64,000 bases of DNA from the IMG/VR virus record IMGVR_UViG_2077657010_000001, positions 1 to 64,000 of that record. The stretch is one strand, 5' to 3'. Made by a program: the position numbers and the translations under genes. This DNA is from a virus. The notes below the pieces were generated by a model, which was not told where the DNA came from, did not search any database, and was given only the letters and a program-made list of their open reading frames with translations. Shown in pieces: positions 16,270 through 25,421 of the stretch (position 1 is the stretch's first letter; the number at the start of each line of letters is the position of its first letter).

Positions 16270-17630
16270 CTCCTATCTTCTTGGCGATTTTGGTGGTATG
16301 AGTACATACCCACAATAACGCAACCGTCTGGACATGTCCAGTTGATTGGACGGTCGAAATTATTTACATAGCCAGTGATTTGAACAGGTCCCCACACAAT
16401 GCCAGGCGGGTCTGCTAATAAGTTGTCAACATCCGATCGAATCTTTGCAATGTTCTTGTTCTGTAAACCCTGCTCATCTTCAATACGGTTGATGTCTTGC
16501 TTAGCCTTAGTTATATTGTCCGTATTACTGCGGATGCGCCTGTCGTTATCTGCGATTTTTTTATCTTGATCGTCATTGCGGGCACTTTCTTCCCGTACGT
16601 CCGACTGCAGCGAGTTTATCTCACTGTCTTGCTCATCATTACGACCTGACTCACGAGCAATGGCTGACTTATTAAGACTTATTTCTTGTGCCAGTTCGAC
16701 GTCCCGCTCCTTGAGGCCTTTAATCTCATTATCGATGGCATTTAGGCGATCGTTTATAGTGTCGATGTTACGATTCAAGTCGGCTAACAATTTCTGGAAA
16801 CGATTTAACCGTTTCTCATTAGCTGCCAACTGACGTGCATTGTTATTGAATGTTGACACCAATGTATCGATACGCTGATGAGTCTCATCAAAGGCAGTCT
16901 GAATGGCTTTGAAACGAGGCTCTAGATCGTTAAACGTCTTGCCAATGTCTTCTAAGAATTGATCAATCTCTTCTTTGAAGTAAGCATTGGCCTGATGTGC
17001 AGTAACGCGGTGTGGATTATTGTAATCTGCAAGGTGCAGCCTGTGACGTTCCCTGAAGTCCGCCTCTAACTCGTTGAGACGTTTACGGATAGCCGTCATT
17101 TGGACATTGTCACCCACCATGAGGGTATCACCAATCTGCACAAGCATACTGATGATAAACTCAAACCCATACACATCACCGATATCATGGATGTGTGGTG
17201 GTGGGGTAAATAACTCAGGTTTGTTAATCACCTTACGCCAATAGATGTTTCGGTTATCGATTTCCAACTCGTCGATAGCATCTTGGATAGCTTGTGCAGA
17301 GTGTGCAAAAGGACCACCCACAATGTTTGCTTCCACAACGATGTTTTTACTGACCTTTGTATTATGGATAACAATGACACCCTCAATATCCTTACCTGGT
17401 GTGAGTTTAGATAAGTCATCAAAGTGCATGACACAGGTGTAGTCATCGTCGGGCGTCAAAGGTATATTAGACCCCTCTTCTTTGATTACCACATCATCAG
17501 CGTAGAATGGCCCATTCTTTAAAGAAAAGGCACGGTATTCTTCATCGCCAAGTGTGTGTTTTTCAGTGACGCGGTTTTCTTTCCGTGTCCCAGAGAAGTC
17601 TAATGGGTAAATAATCTTTTTCAAACCCAT
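16239..17630 (-). CDS. Tail fibre, coiled-coil stalk with dermatopontin-like tip, 463 aa
   Basis: Residues 1-165 are the anchor domain shared with the 18166-19803 fibre (IIYPLDFSG, YRAFSLKNGPFY, VIHNTKVSKNI, RNIYWRKVI, PHIHDIGDVYGF) and more distantly with the three giant fibres. Then comes NPHRVTAHQANAYFKEEID, a motif typical of phage fibre repeats. Residues about 225-400 are a long coiled coil with repeating NDRIN/RNDDQD units. The last 45 residues have the pattern NNFDRPINWTCPDG, SYHQNRQEDRRWRWRY, which closely recalls the dermatopontin family (FD-x-P-x-x-x-x-CP and H-x-N-x-x-EDRRW). Dermatopontins bind glycosaminoglycans or sugars, so this is plausibly the receptor-binding tip. Confidence 0.85.
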   Translation of the reverse strand: MGLKKIIYPLDFSGTRKENRVTEKHTLGDEEYRAFSLKNGPFYADDVVIKEEGSNIPLTPDDDYTCVMHFDDLSKLTPGKDIEGVIVIHNTKVSKNIVVEANIVGGPFAHSAQAIQDAIDELEIDNRNIYWRKVINKPELFTPPPHIHDIGDVYGFEFIISMLVQIGDTLMVGDNVQMTAIRKRLNELEADFRERHRLHLADYNNPHRVTAHQANAYFKEEIDQFLEDIGKTFNDLEPRFKAIQTAFDETHQRIDTLVSTFNNNARQLAANEKRLNRFQKLLADLNRNIDTINDRLNAIDNEIKGLKERDVELAQEISLNKSAIARESGRNDEQDSEINSLQSDVREESARNDDQDKKIADNDRRIRSNTDNITKAKQDINRIEDEQGLQNKNIAKIRSDVDNLLADPPGIVWGPVQITGYVNNFDRPINWTCPDGCVIVGMYSYHQNRQEDRRWRWRYRRIS

Positions 17631-17668
17631 TGGTTTTCCAAGTAGATGTTGCCATCACTTGCCTTCTG

Positions 17669-18160
17669 TTAGTATCTCTTATTTAAATACTCTACCTGTT
17701 CAGGGGTTAAGTTAAGTACGGGTATCTGTACATTATCGGGGTAACCCTTTTCACGACTGAGGTCACGTAGCGACTGTCGGTACTTTCTGATGTTCTTAAC
17801 GTCAATGTCGTTATCTTCAAATATATTAATCAACACATCGGCATCGCACAAACATTTTCGTACCTCTTCATCCATATACTGTTTATTGACATCTTCGGTA
17901 TCTATGATAGCCTCTTCGGAGCTACCTACCTTTGATGTCTGAATCAGTGCCCAAGCGCCATCATCCTCTACTTCAGGGGGCGCACCATCCACGTCCAAAT
18001 ATACTGGAGACATTCCATCATTGGCAGGAGGTGGTGGATTTCTAGTTGCACCTCTAGGTATCAAATACTCACCAGCATTAACAGGTGACTGGTAGGCGAC
18101 ATCTTCCCCTAGGTACCTACCATCAGTCATGCTATAGTTGTACACAGTAATATAATCCAT
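17669..18160 (-). CDS. Probable tail fibre assembly protein, 163 aa
   Basis: The middle has the feature typical of fibre assembly and fibre-tip adaptor proteins: AYQSPVNAGEYLIPRGATRN followed by prolines (PPPPAND). The C-terminus has the chaperone pattern (IRKYRQSLRDLSREKGYPDN). It lies five bases after the collar-domain fibre gene 18166-19803, its likely client, and before the dermatopontin-like fibre. Molecular role inferred from pattern and position. Confidence 0.7.
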   Translation of the reverse strand: MDYITVYNYSMTDGRYLGEDVAYQSPVNAGEYLIPRGATRNPPPPANDGMSPVYLDVDGAPPEVEDDGAWALIQTSKVGSSEEAIIDTEDVNKQYMDEEVRKCLCDADVLINIFEDNDIDVKNIRKYRQSLRDLSREKGYPDNVQIPVLNLTPEQVEYLNKRY

Positions 18161-18165
18161 AATCC

Positions 18166-19803
18166 CTACCTGTACCTAATATATACTGGGAAGGATTTGT
18201 TCCGCACGCGTGTTTCTTTAATCCCATTTGAGCCAAGATTCATCTCGATAAATGTACCCCATCTATCACTGTTCCCGCCTGCGGCACTAACCGACCAGCG
18301 GCCCACAATTCTAAACGGTCCACTTCGGCTGTACCAGTTATTTGACCGGTCCATTGAAGTGAATCGACCTTTACTGTTTTTGATATATGCATTATGATCT
18401 TGATAACTACCTATACCTCTTCCAGGGTCGATACCTGCGCCATTATCAAGAGATCTCATAAATAGGCCGCGCACGTCGGGTAATCTGAACCTACTACCAC
18501 TCTTACCGTAAACCGTACCAATAACCTGATACAGCTCAGGAAAATCATCACGTTCTAACCACGCTCCATTGGCTAAAAGTACCTGATCTTCGGGCGACGG
18601 AGTGTTTGCAAAGTGCACTAACTCACCCACACCACGGCGTGCTAACAGCTTCTTAATTTCTTCTATATCTTTCTCGTTGTTTTTAACGCGGTTTAACAAG
18701 GATTCTATTGCATCGTCTTGTTCGTGGTTTTTCTCCTCCACGTCTACAATGCGTTGATATATCTTAATGTCCTCCGCCTTTAGCTGACGTATCTCACCAT
18801 CTTGGTCGTCATTGCGTTCAGTCTCCTCTTGGATCCTCTCCGCATTGCGATCAATAGATGCTTGCAGTTCTTTGTCGCGTTCACGTAGCCCTTTAATAGC
18901 CGCCCAGATTTCTTTGATCTCATCTTTGATGGCATCAATTTGACGCGTTAAATCAGCAAGGAGTTTTTGGAAGCGATTGAGTTGTTTATCTTGGCGACTC
19001 TGCCCCGCATTGATGCTACTAATAACACCTTGTATGGAACCAATAGTATCATTAATTTCACCAATACGTCTGAATACATCTGAAAACGTTTCTGCATTCT
19101 CACCGAATTGCTTTTGTACATCTTCTAAGAACTTATCGATTTCTTCTTTGAAGTAAGCATTGGCTTGGTGTGCAGTGACTTTATGCGGGTTCTTCTTATC
19201 TTCGAAGTGTTCTTTAAAGCGGCGTTTCAAATCATCTTCGAGTGCTTTAATACGCTTTTTGATGTCAACCATCTGCGCATTGTCGCCAATCATTAATACG
19301 TCGGTCATCTGTCCGATGATATCAACGATGAACTGAAAACCAAACACATCGCCCAAATCATGGATATGGGGCGTGGGTTGAAATAAGTCTGGTTTCTCAA
19401 CGACTTCTCGCCAGTATTGGTTACGGTTATCTAATTCTAACGCTTCAATGGCTTGCTGAATGGCTTCAGCAGTATGTGTATATGGGCCACCAACAATGTT
19501 GGCATGGACTTCTATATCCGTACTGACCTCAGGGTTGATGATAACAATCACCCCTGCAATCTCTAACCCTTTTGTCAGCATTGCTAACTTGCTGTAAAAA
19601 AATACGCATTCATAATCGATACCACGCCGTAATGGTTTGGTGCCGTTGCGTTCTTTAACAGTGAGTCCTTTGGTATAGAAGGGCCCGTGTTTCAATGAAA
19701 ATGCACGGTACTGGTTAACGCCAATAACATGCCTCTCACTGATCCGGTTAGCTTGTCGCTCCCCGGTTAAATCTAGCGGGTAGATTAACTGTTTGAGGCT
19801 CAT
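18166..19803 (-). CDS. Tail fibre with collar domain tip, 545 aa
   Basis: Residues 1-165 are the anchor domain shared with the 16239-17630 fibre; NPHKVTAHQANAYFKEEID follows, then a coiled-coil stalk (about 230-390). The C-terminal 155 residues are a phage tail collar domain (pfam07484-like): LLANGAWLERDDFPELY, GTVYGKSGSRFRLPDVRGLF, MRSLDNGAGIDPGRGIGSYQ, ending SFPVYIRYR. Collar-domain tips occur in receptor-binding fibres. The start codon is firm because the paralogue begins the same way, yet no ribosome site lies just upstream: a 9-bp hairpin separates it from an AGGGGG sequence. Confidence 0.92.
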   Translation of the reverse strand: MSLKQLIYPLDLTGERQANRISERHVIGVNQYRAFSLKHGPFYTKGLTVKERNGTKPLRRGIDYECVFFYSKLAMLTKGLEIAGVIVIINPEVSTDIEVHANIVGGPYTHTAEAIQQAIEALELDNRNQYWREVVEKPDLFQPTPHIHDLGDVFGFQFIVDIIGQMTDVLMIGDNAQMVDIKKRIKALEDDLKRRFKEHFEDKKNPHKVTAHQANAYFKEEIDKFLEDVQKQFGENAETFSDVFRRIGEINDTIGSIQGVISSINAGQSRQDKQLNRFQKLLADLTRQIDAIKDEIKEIWAAIKGLRERDKELQASIDRNAERIQEETERNDDQDGEIRQLKAEDIKIYQRIVDVEEKNHEQDDAIESLLNRVKNNEKDIEEIKKLLARRGVGELVHFANTPSPEDQVLLANGAWLERDDFPELYQVIGTVYGKSGSRFRLPDVRGLFMRSLDNGAGIDPGRGIGSYQDHNAYIKNSKGRFTSMDRSNNWYSRSGPFRIVGRWSVSAAGGNSDRWGTFIEMNLGSNGIKETRVRNKSFPVYIRYR

Positions 19804-19812
19804 CTATTAAAA

Positions 19813-19834
19813 GGTGGTGTGTTACCACACCACC
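19813..19834 (-). other. Hairpin directly upstream of fibre start codon
   Basis: GGTGGTGTG and CACACCACC form a perfect 9-bp stem with a 4-base loop. Read on the minus strand it is followed by TTTTAATAG and then the fibre ATG. It could be a terminator after the small gene 19843-20241, or it could bring the AGGGGG sequence upstream of the stem (plus-strand positions about 19834-19840) close to the start codon. No other ribosome site is visible for the fibre. Confidence 0.65.
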
Positions 19835-19842
19835 CCCTGCAG

Positions 19843-20241
19843 TTACATGTCTACTGGAGTTGGGCGCTTAGGCCATTTGATATTGTCTGGATCGGTAATG
19901 TCCATCTCATACAATTCAACCCGATACTTGCGCCAATCATTTAACATGCTTTCATATTCAGGCTTTTTACTGAATTCTTTTAAATCGGTAAGGATGTTAA
20001 TCTGCTCTTTTGCAAACGCCAGACTGTCAAGACGTTCACTTTTAGCACGGTCAATTCGCATCCCATCAGTAATTGTTAATGGAGCGATATAATAATCGCC
20101 CGTATCATTAACACCTAGCTCGATTTGAGTAATGTCATGATCGTCGTCACTTTGTAAGACGATCATACCCTCTGGGATATTGACATCACCATCCGCCGTC
20201 CAAAGACACTCTTTTGTCTTTTCATCGAATCCATAAATCAT
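19843..20241 (-). CDS. Probable tail fibre assembly protein, 132 aa
   Basis: The C-terminal half has the assembly-chaperone pattern: a helix with FAKEQINILTDLKEF, then LNDWRKYRVELYEMD and IKWPKRPTPVD. The N-terminus (YYIAPLTITDGMRID) also fits. It follows the giant fibre gene 20245-25347 by three bases and so probably serves that fibre. It resembles the genes at 15811 and 17669 in position and in the final WP-x-x-P pattern rather than in close sequence. Confidence 0.75.
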   Translation of the reverse strand: MIYGFDEKTKECLWTADGDVNIPEGMIVLQSDDDHDITQIELGVNDTGDYYIAPLTITDGMRIDRAKSERLDSLAFAKEQINILTDLKEFSKKPEYESMLNDWRKYRVELYEMDITDPDNIKWPKRPTPVDM

Positions 20242-20244
20242 TAT

Positions 20245-23200
20245 TTAAACCTCTACATTTTTACGTGCGACTAAGATATATTTAAGGTATGAACTACCAC
20301 CGGACGTTTTAACTTCACCGCCATTGTACACAGACTCCATGCTTGCTTTAATACCATTATCCGATAGTGCGCCGTATATTAGTTTATGGCCACTGTCAGT
20401 ATAGTAACCTCGGTCGTAGCTAAAGTACACTGTACATTCACTCGCTTTAAACCCTGCGGGGACTGGCACGTTAGCACCCGGTCTAACAAACCCTTGTGTA
20501 AAAGCCGTTAACAGTCGGTTCTTTTCCGAGAATAGACGGAGCATGTCTGCAGATGCATAGTAGTTATCAATCTGCTCATCTGGTCTAAAGATATTACGGT
20601 AAGTAGAGTTTGGCTGTGACATTGAACCGTATCCGAAGCTACCGCCGGAACGGAACTTTTGAAGTTCTGGGTGCTCCATAACATTAAATTTCAATGTACT
20701 GACAATATCACTTGGACCATGCTTAGATAGGTCAGTAGATTTGACAAACCCTGTTGCACTCACCGTGAAATCATCACCTACCCGGTCAGCGGTAATACGT
20801 GACCAGTTACCACTCCACCCGCCTAAATTGCCGGTCCCGAGTGCGGATTTTTTAATCAACTTACGCGAGGGTTGGTGGTAGTTGTACCAGATGTCAAACC
20901 GAGACGCATTTTTAATGTGTCCTTCGGTTGAGCGACTCCTCACCGCACACAGTGTATGTTCCTGCCCATCAACAACCTTATATGCCAAGATGATAATAAG
21001 GCCATCATTATCATTGTGCGGCGACCCTACGAGGGTGTCAAAGTGATACTCCCCGACTTCTGTTGGCGATACAAACCCCACGAATGAACCGGAGTTAATA
21101 GGACAGATGATAGCATCGTTACCAGCATCATATTTCCACGATGATAATTCATCCGATTTGGCGGGTTGATTGCTACTATTGAAGATGTGTGAGATACGTG
21201 TCCAATTATCAAACACCTCCTTGAATGTTGGGATTGATAGGTCGTGAAACATCCCCATGTTACGGACTTTACCTAGACCGAATGCATCTTTAGAGACATT
21301 ATTAATCCCGCCATGCGCCATCTTGTTTTTGATGTGCTGTTCGAGCTCATAAATATTCCCCATACGTGTGGCACGTTCGACCTGGATATCAGTAATTCGA
21401 TCGTCCCCGGTAGTACAGTACCCCACATACATGCGATCTTTCCTGTCACTCAACTTACTCTCGTATAGAGTATACTGACCCTTACCATCGACCACTTCGA
21501 CATAAATGTAGAAGGTCTTATTTTTATACCCGTTGATTCCCGGATAGTCGGTGAGATCAATACTCTGTTTAGGGAGAATATAAGTGGTGCCATTGGTATA
21601 GAAACGTTCATCATTAGAGAAGTATATCACCCATCCAGATTTCACTTCAGACAACAGCAAGAGCTTAGTACCCTTACCCGCCATGTCTTTGTTCGGCTCA
21701 TAGGTGGTTGCACTTATCCCGTATGTTGAATACGAATCTTTATACCATAACAATCCTAGGTTTGGGTGGTATCCCCAACCATAGTTTCTATATGTATGTG
21801 CCTGATTAAAAGAGGACTTGATCGTATTATTTTTATTTTCATCAAGTATGAACATCGGCGTTTTCTGACCACTGTTACCAACATAATAGTAACTTGGTGC
21901 TAAGTTTAATGCGTAAAACCAGTTACCGTCATCTAACTTCACACGGATGGGGTTGGCTATACTATCGTCTTTTGTATCGATACCAGTTGGCGAGCCAATT
22001 TTACTGTACGATACCTCACGCCCGACAGCAATCGACGATACTGAACCACCCTCGAATGCTAAGTCAACACTATAAACTGACATCCTACCGGATTTTACAC
22101 CATTATTTTGTACTATGTACCAAATATACACAACAAAGGCATCATGCGCCCCTCGCCAATCCCCGAAGACCGTCATATTCACACGATCATTATCAGGATC
22201 CTCATTGTGTAGTTCAGAGGTACGGACTCTTAGGTCTGAGAGTAATTGGTTGATAACACCACTATCCCAATCCACAGGCTCTATGTAATTACCATTATCA
22301 TACTTAGAGTAGCATGTCCGCTCTGACTGGTTTAATACAAAACCCACGTTCTCACCCACATCCCAACATCTGGGAATGCGGATTATCTTACGGTAGGAGT
22401 CAAACGACTCACGATATGTCGTCGGTCCCCAACCATCGATGCCGTCATAACTGCCATTGATATCAACCGCAGCCACGAAATCCCCACCTGTACGTTGTCT
22501 ACAGACCATCTTATCATCACTAATAAATGTAACAGACCTGGCACCTTTCCCCACAATACTGCCGAAATTACCATTGAAATACTTACGGGATAGGAGGCGT
22601 AAGCTACCAGCACGATTAGCCAAGTTCATATCGTGCCACATGGTGCTACCGGCATTATGTGTAAATGTACATAATCGCCTGATATGATATGCACCTACTG
22701 TTACTGCCAGATGATCTGTTAAAATGTGTGCGGTTGATGTATGGTTAGGGGCAGCATACGGCCACATGCCACCAGTATTGAACTTTGATGTAAAGCCACT
22801 ATCTTTCAGTATGTTGGGATACATGCTTTCAGTGTCGCATGTAATCTCGAAAGTATCTAGGTCTACTGTAATTGTTGCCCCAATATTTCCATAAGCACTT
22901 CCAGTAGGGCTTGAAAAATATGACCGACCTGACTGCGTAACCCTCAGTTTCCCATCTTTCAAATACGCTAAGGTGTTACGGTGAGCGTGGGCGACGTTGT
23001 TGGAACCTGTGAATCTATCATCCTTTCTGAGTATTAGTGGCTTATCGTTTGGATCGCTTGAATGTCCAGTGTTTGTAAAAACAAACATATCCACATTCTC
23101 TTTACGGTTCCCGTGGAAATCCACTCCACTCAATAAGACCTCATTAAAGGCGACAGGCTTACCATCCTCGATATCCTTTCGCAATGCACGCGACATTCGA

Positions 23201-25347
23201 TATGTGAGCCCACCATTTGCAAGTACTAGATATGTACGATATACATAAAACTCATCCATCTCAATATTAGATGAATTATTAGCAGGGACATTACCATTAG
23301 ATAGTACTTCCGCACCTAAATGACTATCGGCGTTCATTGTGCCATTTTGAATCACAACATACTGCTTTCCATTAGAGGCCATCATTAAGAAAACACCACG
23401 GCCTCCACGAATAATTCTAGTTGCGTAAACACCCTGTGGTAGGAATTTAGGTTTATAAGGGACGATGGTGGAAGTAGTGTCCTTCATTACCCCCTCCACT
23501 AATTCGGCATACCAATAATACACACCTTTAGTGCCACCCATCCCCTGTCCATTACGCAGTGCCACTAACCTACCATCTGACTCAATAGATACTGCAGTGG
23601 CACCATAACCATCCCAACTGTCCTTATATGCACCATAGACGGGCACAGGCAAGTAGCCAAACCCACCATATTGGGTAGCATTCAAAACTTGTGGCGGCAT
23701 CATTTCTTCAAGGCGACTTTCACCATCTTTGAGGTCATCAACCATGCCATCTAATAGCAACATCGAGGCAGCTTTGTCTTTTACCCCACCGTACGTCTCA
23801 GACGTCTTACCGATGCCATAAGTTTTTGTGTCAGCAATAGGCATGTTTTTGAATTCGTCTAAGTCATGCTTATGGTCACTTTCTGCGTACTCAGATGCTG
23901 CATCTTTAAACGCATCACTTGCTACTTTCTCATTGGGCGCTGTGTTATCGACATTACCTAACCCAAAATCACTTTTAGTCAATGTGATATCTTTATTAAG
24001 ACGCTTACCACTAACCTTGACTGTATCGTCAACATATTTGTCCGCCAGACGTTTAAGCTCACCTACCGCATATTCACTAGACGCTAATTTAACAGAATCA
24101 CTGAATATGGAATGTGATAATCTAAAAATACCTTCTGACGTTAAGGTAGCGATAGGATAGAACACGTAGCCTGTCAGCGGTGATGATTCAATACCACGTC
24201 CAGATAAATGGATAGTGTCTGACGTTTTAACGTGCAGTATTGTGTCTTCGTACTCTGGGGGTGGTACGAAGTCTTCCATGTTCCCGACATGAATAAGGTA
24301 AAATCCGTTAAATACACACGACTCATCATCGGTCGCCTGACCGGTACTGTGCACGGTGAGCATGTTTTCAGCGGCAGCCACGGCAGTACCGAAACCATCT
24401 TCGCCTTCTTGTTCACGGTCATCACTTTTAAGTGTAATCTCACCATTAGAGATAATATTCATCATCCCATCATTAAGACGAATGGTAGACACACCCATTT
24501 TGTTGCGGATAACCGCATTCTCACCATTGAATGTGAGTCGCCCCTCTAACGTATCACCTACCAATTTAAACAACTCTTCAGTGTCGTCAGCAGTGATGCC
24601 TAGTTCATTTACCACATTGACTAACTGCGCTAGTGTGTATCCATATACTTTCAACGCATCCATTGCTTTTGCGTCTTTATGGAGTGCCCCTAATTGTGTA
24701 TGTGTGGGTTGGTGGGGCGCATACCGGTTTTCGTGGTAAGGTACATCTTCGTCTAAAATGCGTGTATTGAGCGATGTAAGTCGTTCAATTAATTGGTCAA
24801 AGGTTTCCTTTTCCCATTCGTTTAATTGTTGTAGTTTGGCTCTCAGGCGGTCTAATGCCCCAGTAATTGGATCTTCTTCAATGGCCTGTTCGCGGTTGGT
24901 CGGCGCGGACACATCGGGGATGATTTTTTCGTATTTCATCACCGAGACCCAATCAAGGTTACGTGGGTCTTTTAAATCAACCTGAGAGAGGTGTTCTTGG
25001 ATATGGCGTTGTGATACCAAATAACGACTGCCTAGGGTACGGTACTGTTTAAACTTAACCTTACCTTCAAGGCTGTGATCGTTTAACATCACACTACCAA
25101 AAATTGGCCGACGGTTCTTTTCTGAGGCACTCTCGAAATAGTGTCCAAGGTAGTAGTCAAGGCCTTCTAATAATTCACGGTCACTTTCTACGTGAACTAG
25201 AGTGAAATCTTTACGGTAGAATGGTGCGAATGTAGGTATGATACAACGATGTTTATTCGGATAATCCGAGATAGTGTGTACCTCGTCACGAACAACGTTA
25301 CTATCTAACGTTGCATCCGAGTCGTAAGGATATGCGTAATCAGACAT
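20245..25347 (-). CDS. Giant tail fibre, 1700 aa
   Basis: I chose ATG 25347 (MSDYAYPYDSD); the ATGGAG four codons earlier supplies its ribosome site. Architecture from the N-terminus: anchor domain (about 1-115: FAPFYRKDFTLVHVESDREL, GLDYYLGHYFES); a hinge with PHQPTHTQLGALHKDAKAMD (about 220); fibre repeats with GNVDNTAPNEKV and HKHDLDEF (about 460-500); a large beta-rich middle (about 560-1250) sharing NATQYGG and LPVPV-x-G-x-YK with the 29229 fibre; a YIYV segment (about 1270-1350); the lectin-like module (about 1374-1589); and a unique C-terminal tip of about 110 residues. It matches the 1719-residue fibre domain for domain, so the two are old duplicates with different tips. A chaperone-like gene follows. 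Confidence 0.9.
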   Translation of the reverse strand: MSDYAYPYDSDATLDSNVVRDEVHTISDYPNKHRCIIPTFAPFYRKDFTLVHVESDRELLEGLDYYLGHYFESASEKNRRPIFGSVMLNDHSLEGKVKFKQYRTLGSRYLVSQRHIQEHLSQVDLKDPRNLDWVSVMKYEKIIPDVSAPTNREQAIEEDPITGALDRLRAKLQQLNEWEKETFDQLIERLTSLNTRILDEDVPYHENRYAPHQPTHTQLGALHKDAKAMDALKVYGYTLAQLVNVVNELGITADDTEELFKLVGDTLEGRLTFNGENAVIRNKMGVSTIRLNDGMMNIISNGEITLKSDDREQEGEDGFGTAVAAAENMLTVHSTGQATDDESCVFNGFYLIHVGNMEDFVPPPEYEDTILHVKTSDTIHLSGRGIESSPLTGYVFYPIATLTSEGIFRLSHSIFSDSVKLASSEYAVGELKRLADKYVDDTVKVSGKRLNKDITLTKSDFGLGNVDNTAPNEKVASDAFKDAASEYAESDHKHDLDEFKNMPIADTKTYGIGKTSETYGGVKDKAASMLLLDGMVDDLKDGESRLEEMMPPQVLNATQYGGFGYLPVPVYGAYKDSWDGYGATAVSIESDGRLVALRNGQGMGGTKGVYYWYAELVEGVMKDTTSTIVPYKPKFLPQGVYATRIIRGGRGVFLMMASNGKQYVVIQNGTMNADSHLGAEVLSNGNVPANNSSNIEMDEFYVYRTYLVLANGGLTYRMSRALRKDIEDGKPVAFNEVLLSGVDFHGNRKENVDMFVFTNTGHSSDPNDKPLILRKDDRFTGSNNVAHAHRNTLAYLKDGKLRVTQSGRSYFSSPTGSAYGNIGATITVDLDTFEITCDTESMYPNILKDSGFTSKFNTGGMWPYAAPNHTSTAHILTDHLAVTVGAYHIRRLCTFTHNAGSTMWHDMNLANRAGSLRLLSRKYFNGNFGSIVGKGARSVTFISDDKMVCRQRTGGDFVAAVDINGSYDGIDGWGPTTYRESFDSYRKIIRIPRCWDVGENVGFVLNQSERTCYSKYDNGNYIEPVDWDSGVINQLLSDLRVRTSELHNEDPDNDRVNMTVFGDWRGAHDAFVVYIWYIVQNNGVKSGRMSVYSVDLAFEGGSVSSIAVGREVSYSKIGSPTGIDTKDDSIANPIRVKLDDGNWFYALNLAPSYYYVGNSGQKTPMFILDENKNNTIKSSFNQAHTYRNYGWGYHPNLGLLWYKDSYSTYGISATTYEPNKDMAGKGTKLLLLSEVKSGWVIYFSNDERFYTNGTTYILPKQSIDLTDYPGINGYKNKTFYIYVEVVDGKGQYTLYESKLSDRKDRMYVGYCTTGDDRITDIQVERATRMGNIYELEQHIKNKMAHGGINNVSKDAFGLGKVRNMGMFHDLSIPTFKEVFDNWTRISHIFNSSNQPAKSDELSSWKYDAGNDAIICPINSGSFVGFVSPTEVGEYHFDTLVGSPHNDNDGLIIILAYKVVDGQEHTLCAVRSRSTEGHIKNASRFDIWYNYHQPSRKLIKKSALGTGNLGGWSGNWSRITADRVGDDFTVSATGFVKSTDLSKHGPSDIVSTLKFNVMEHPELQKFRSGGSFGYGSMSQPNSTYRNIFRPDEQIDNYYASADMLRLFSEKNRLLTAFTQGFVRPGANVPVPAGFKASECTVYFSYDRGYYTDSGHKLIYGALSDNGIKASMESVYNGGEVKTSGGSSYLKYILVARKNVEV

Positions 25348-25382
25348 CCCATACTCCATGTCAGTTAATGTTATTAATCAAA

Positions 25383-25411
25383 GGATTCGTAGGCTAAGTG
25401 ACTACGAATCC
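25383..25411 (-). terminator. Hairpin terminator between giant fibres
   Basis: GGATTCGTAG and CTACGAATCC form a perfect 10-bp stem with a 9-base loop, 10 bases after the stop of 25422-29216. On the minus strand it is followed by a short T-rich run (TTTGATT), so stopping may be partial, leaving some readthrough into the next fibre. Confidence 0.7.
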
Positions 25412-25421
25412 CTGTTATGTG

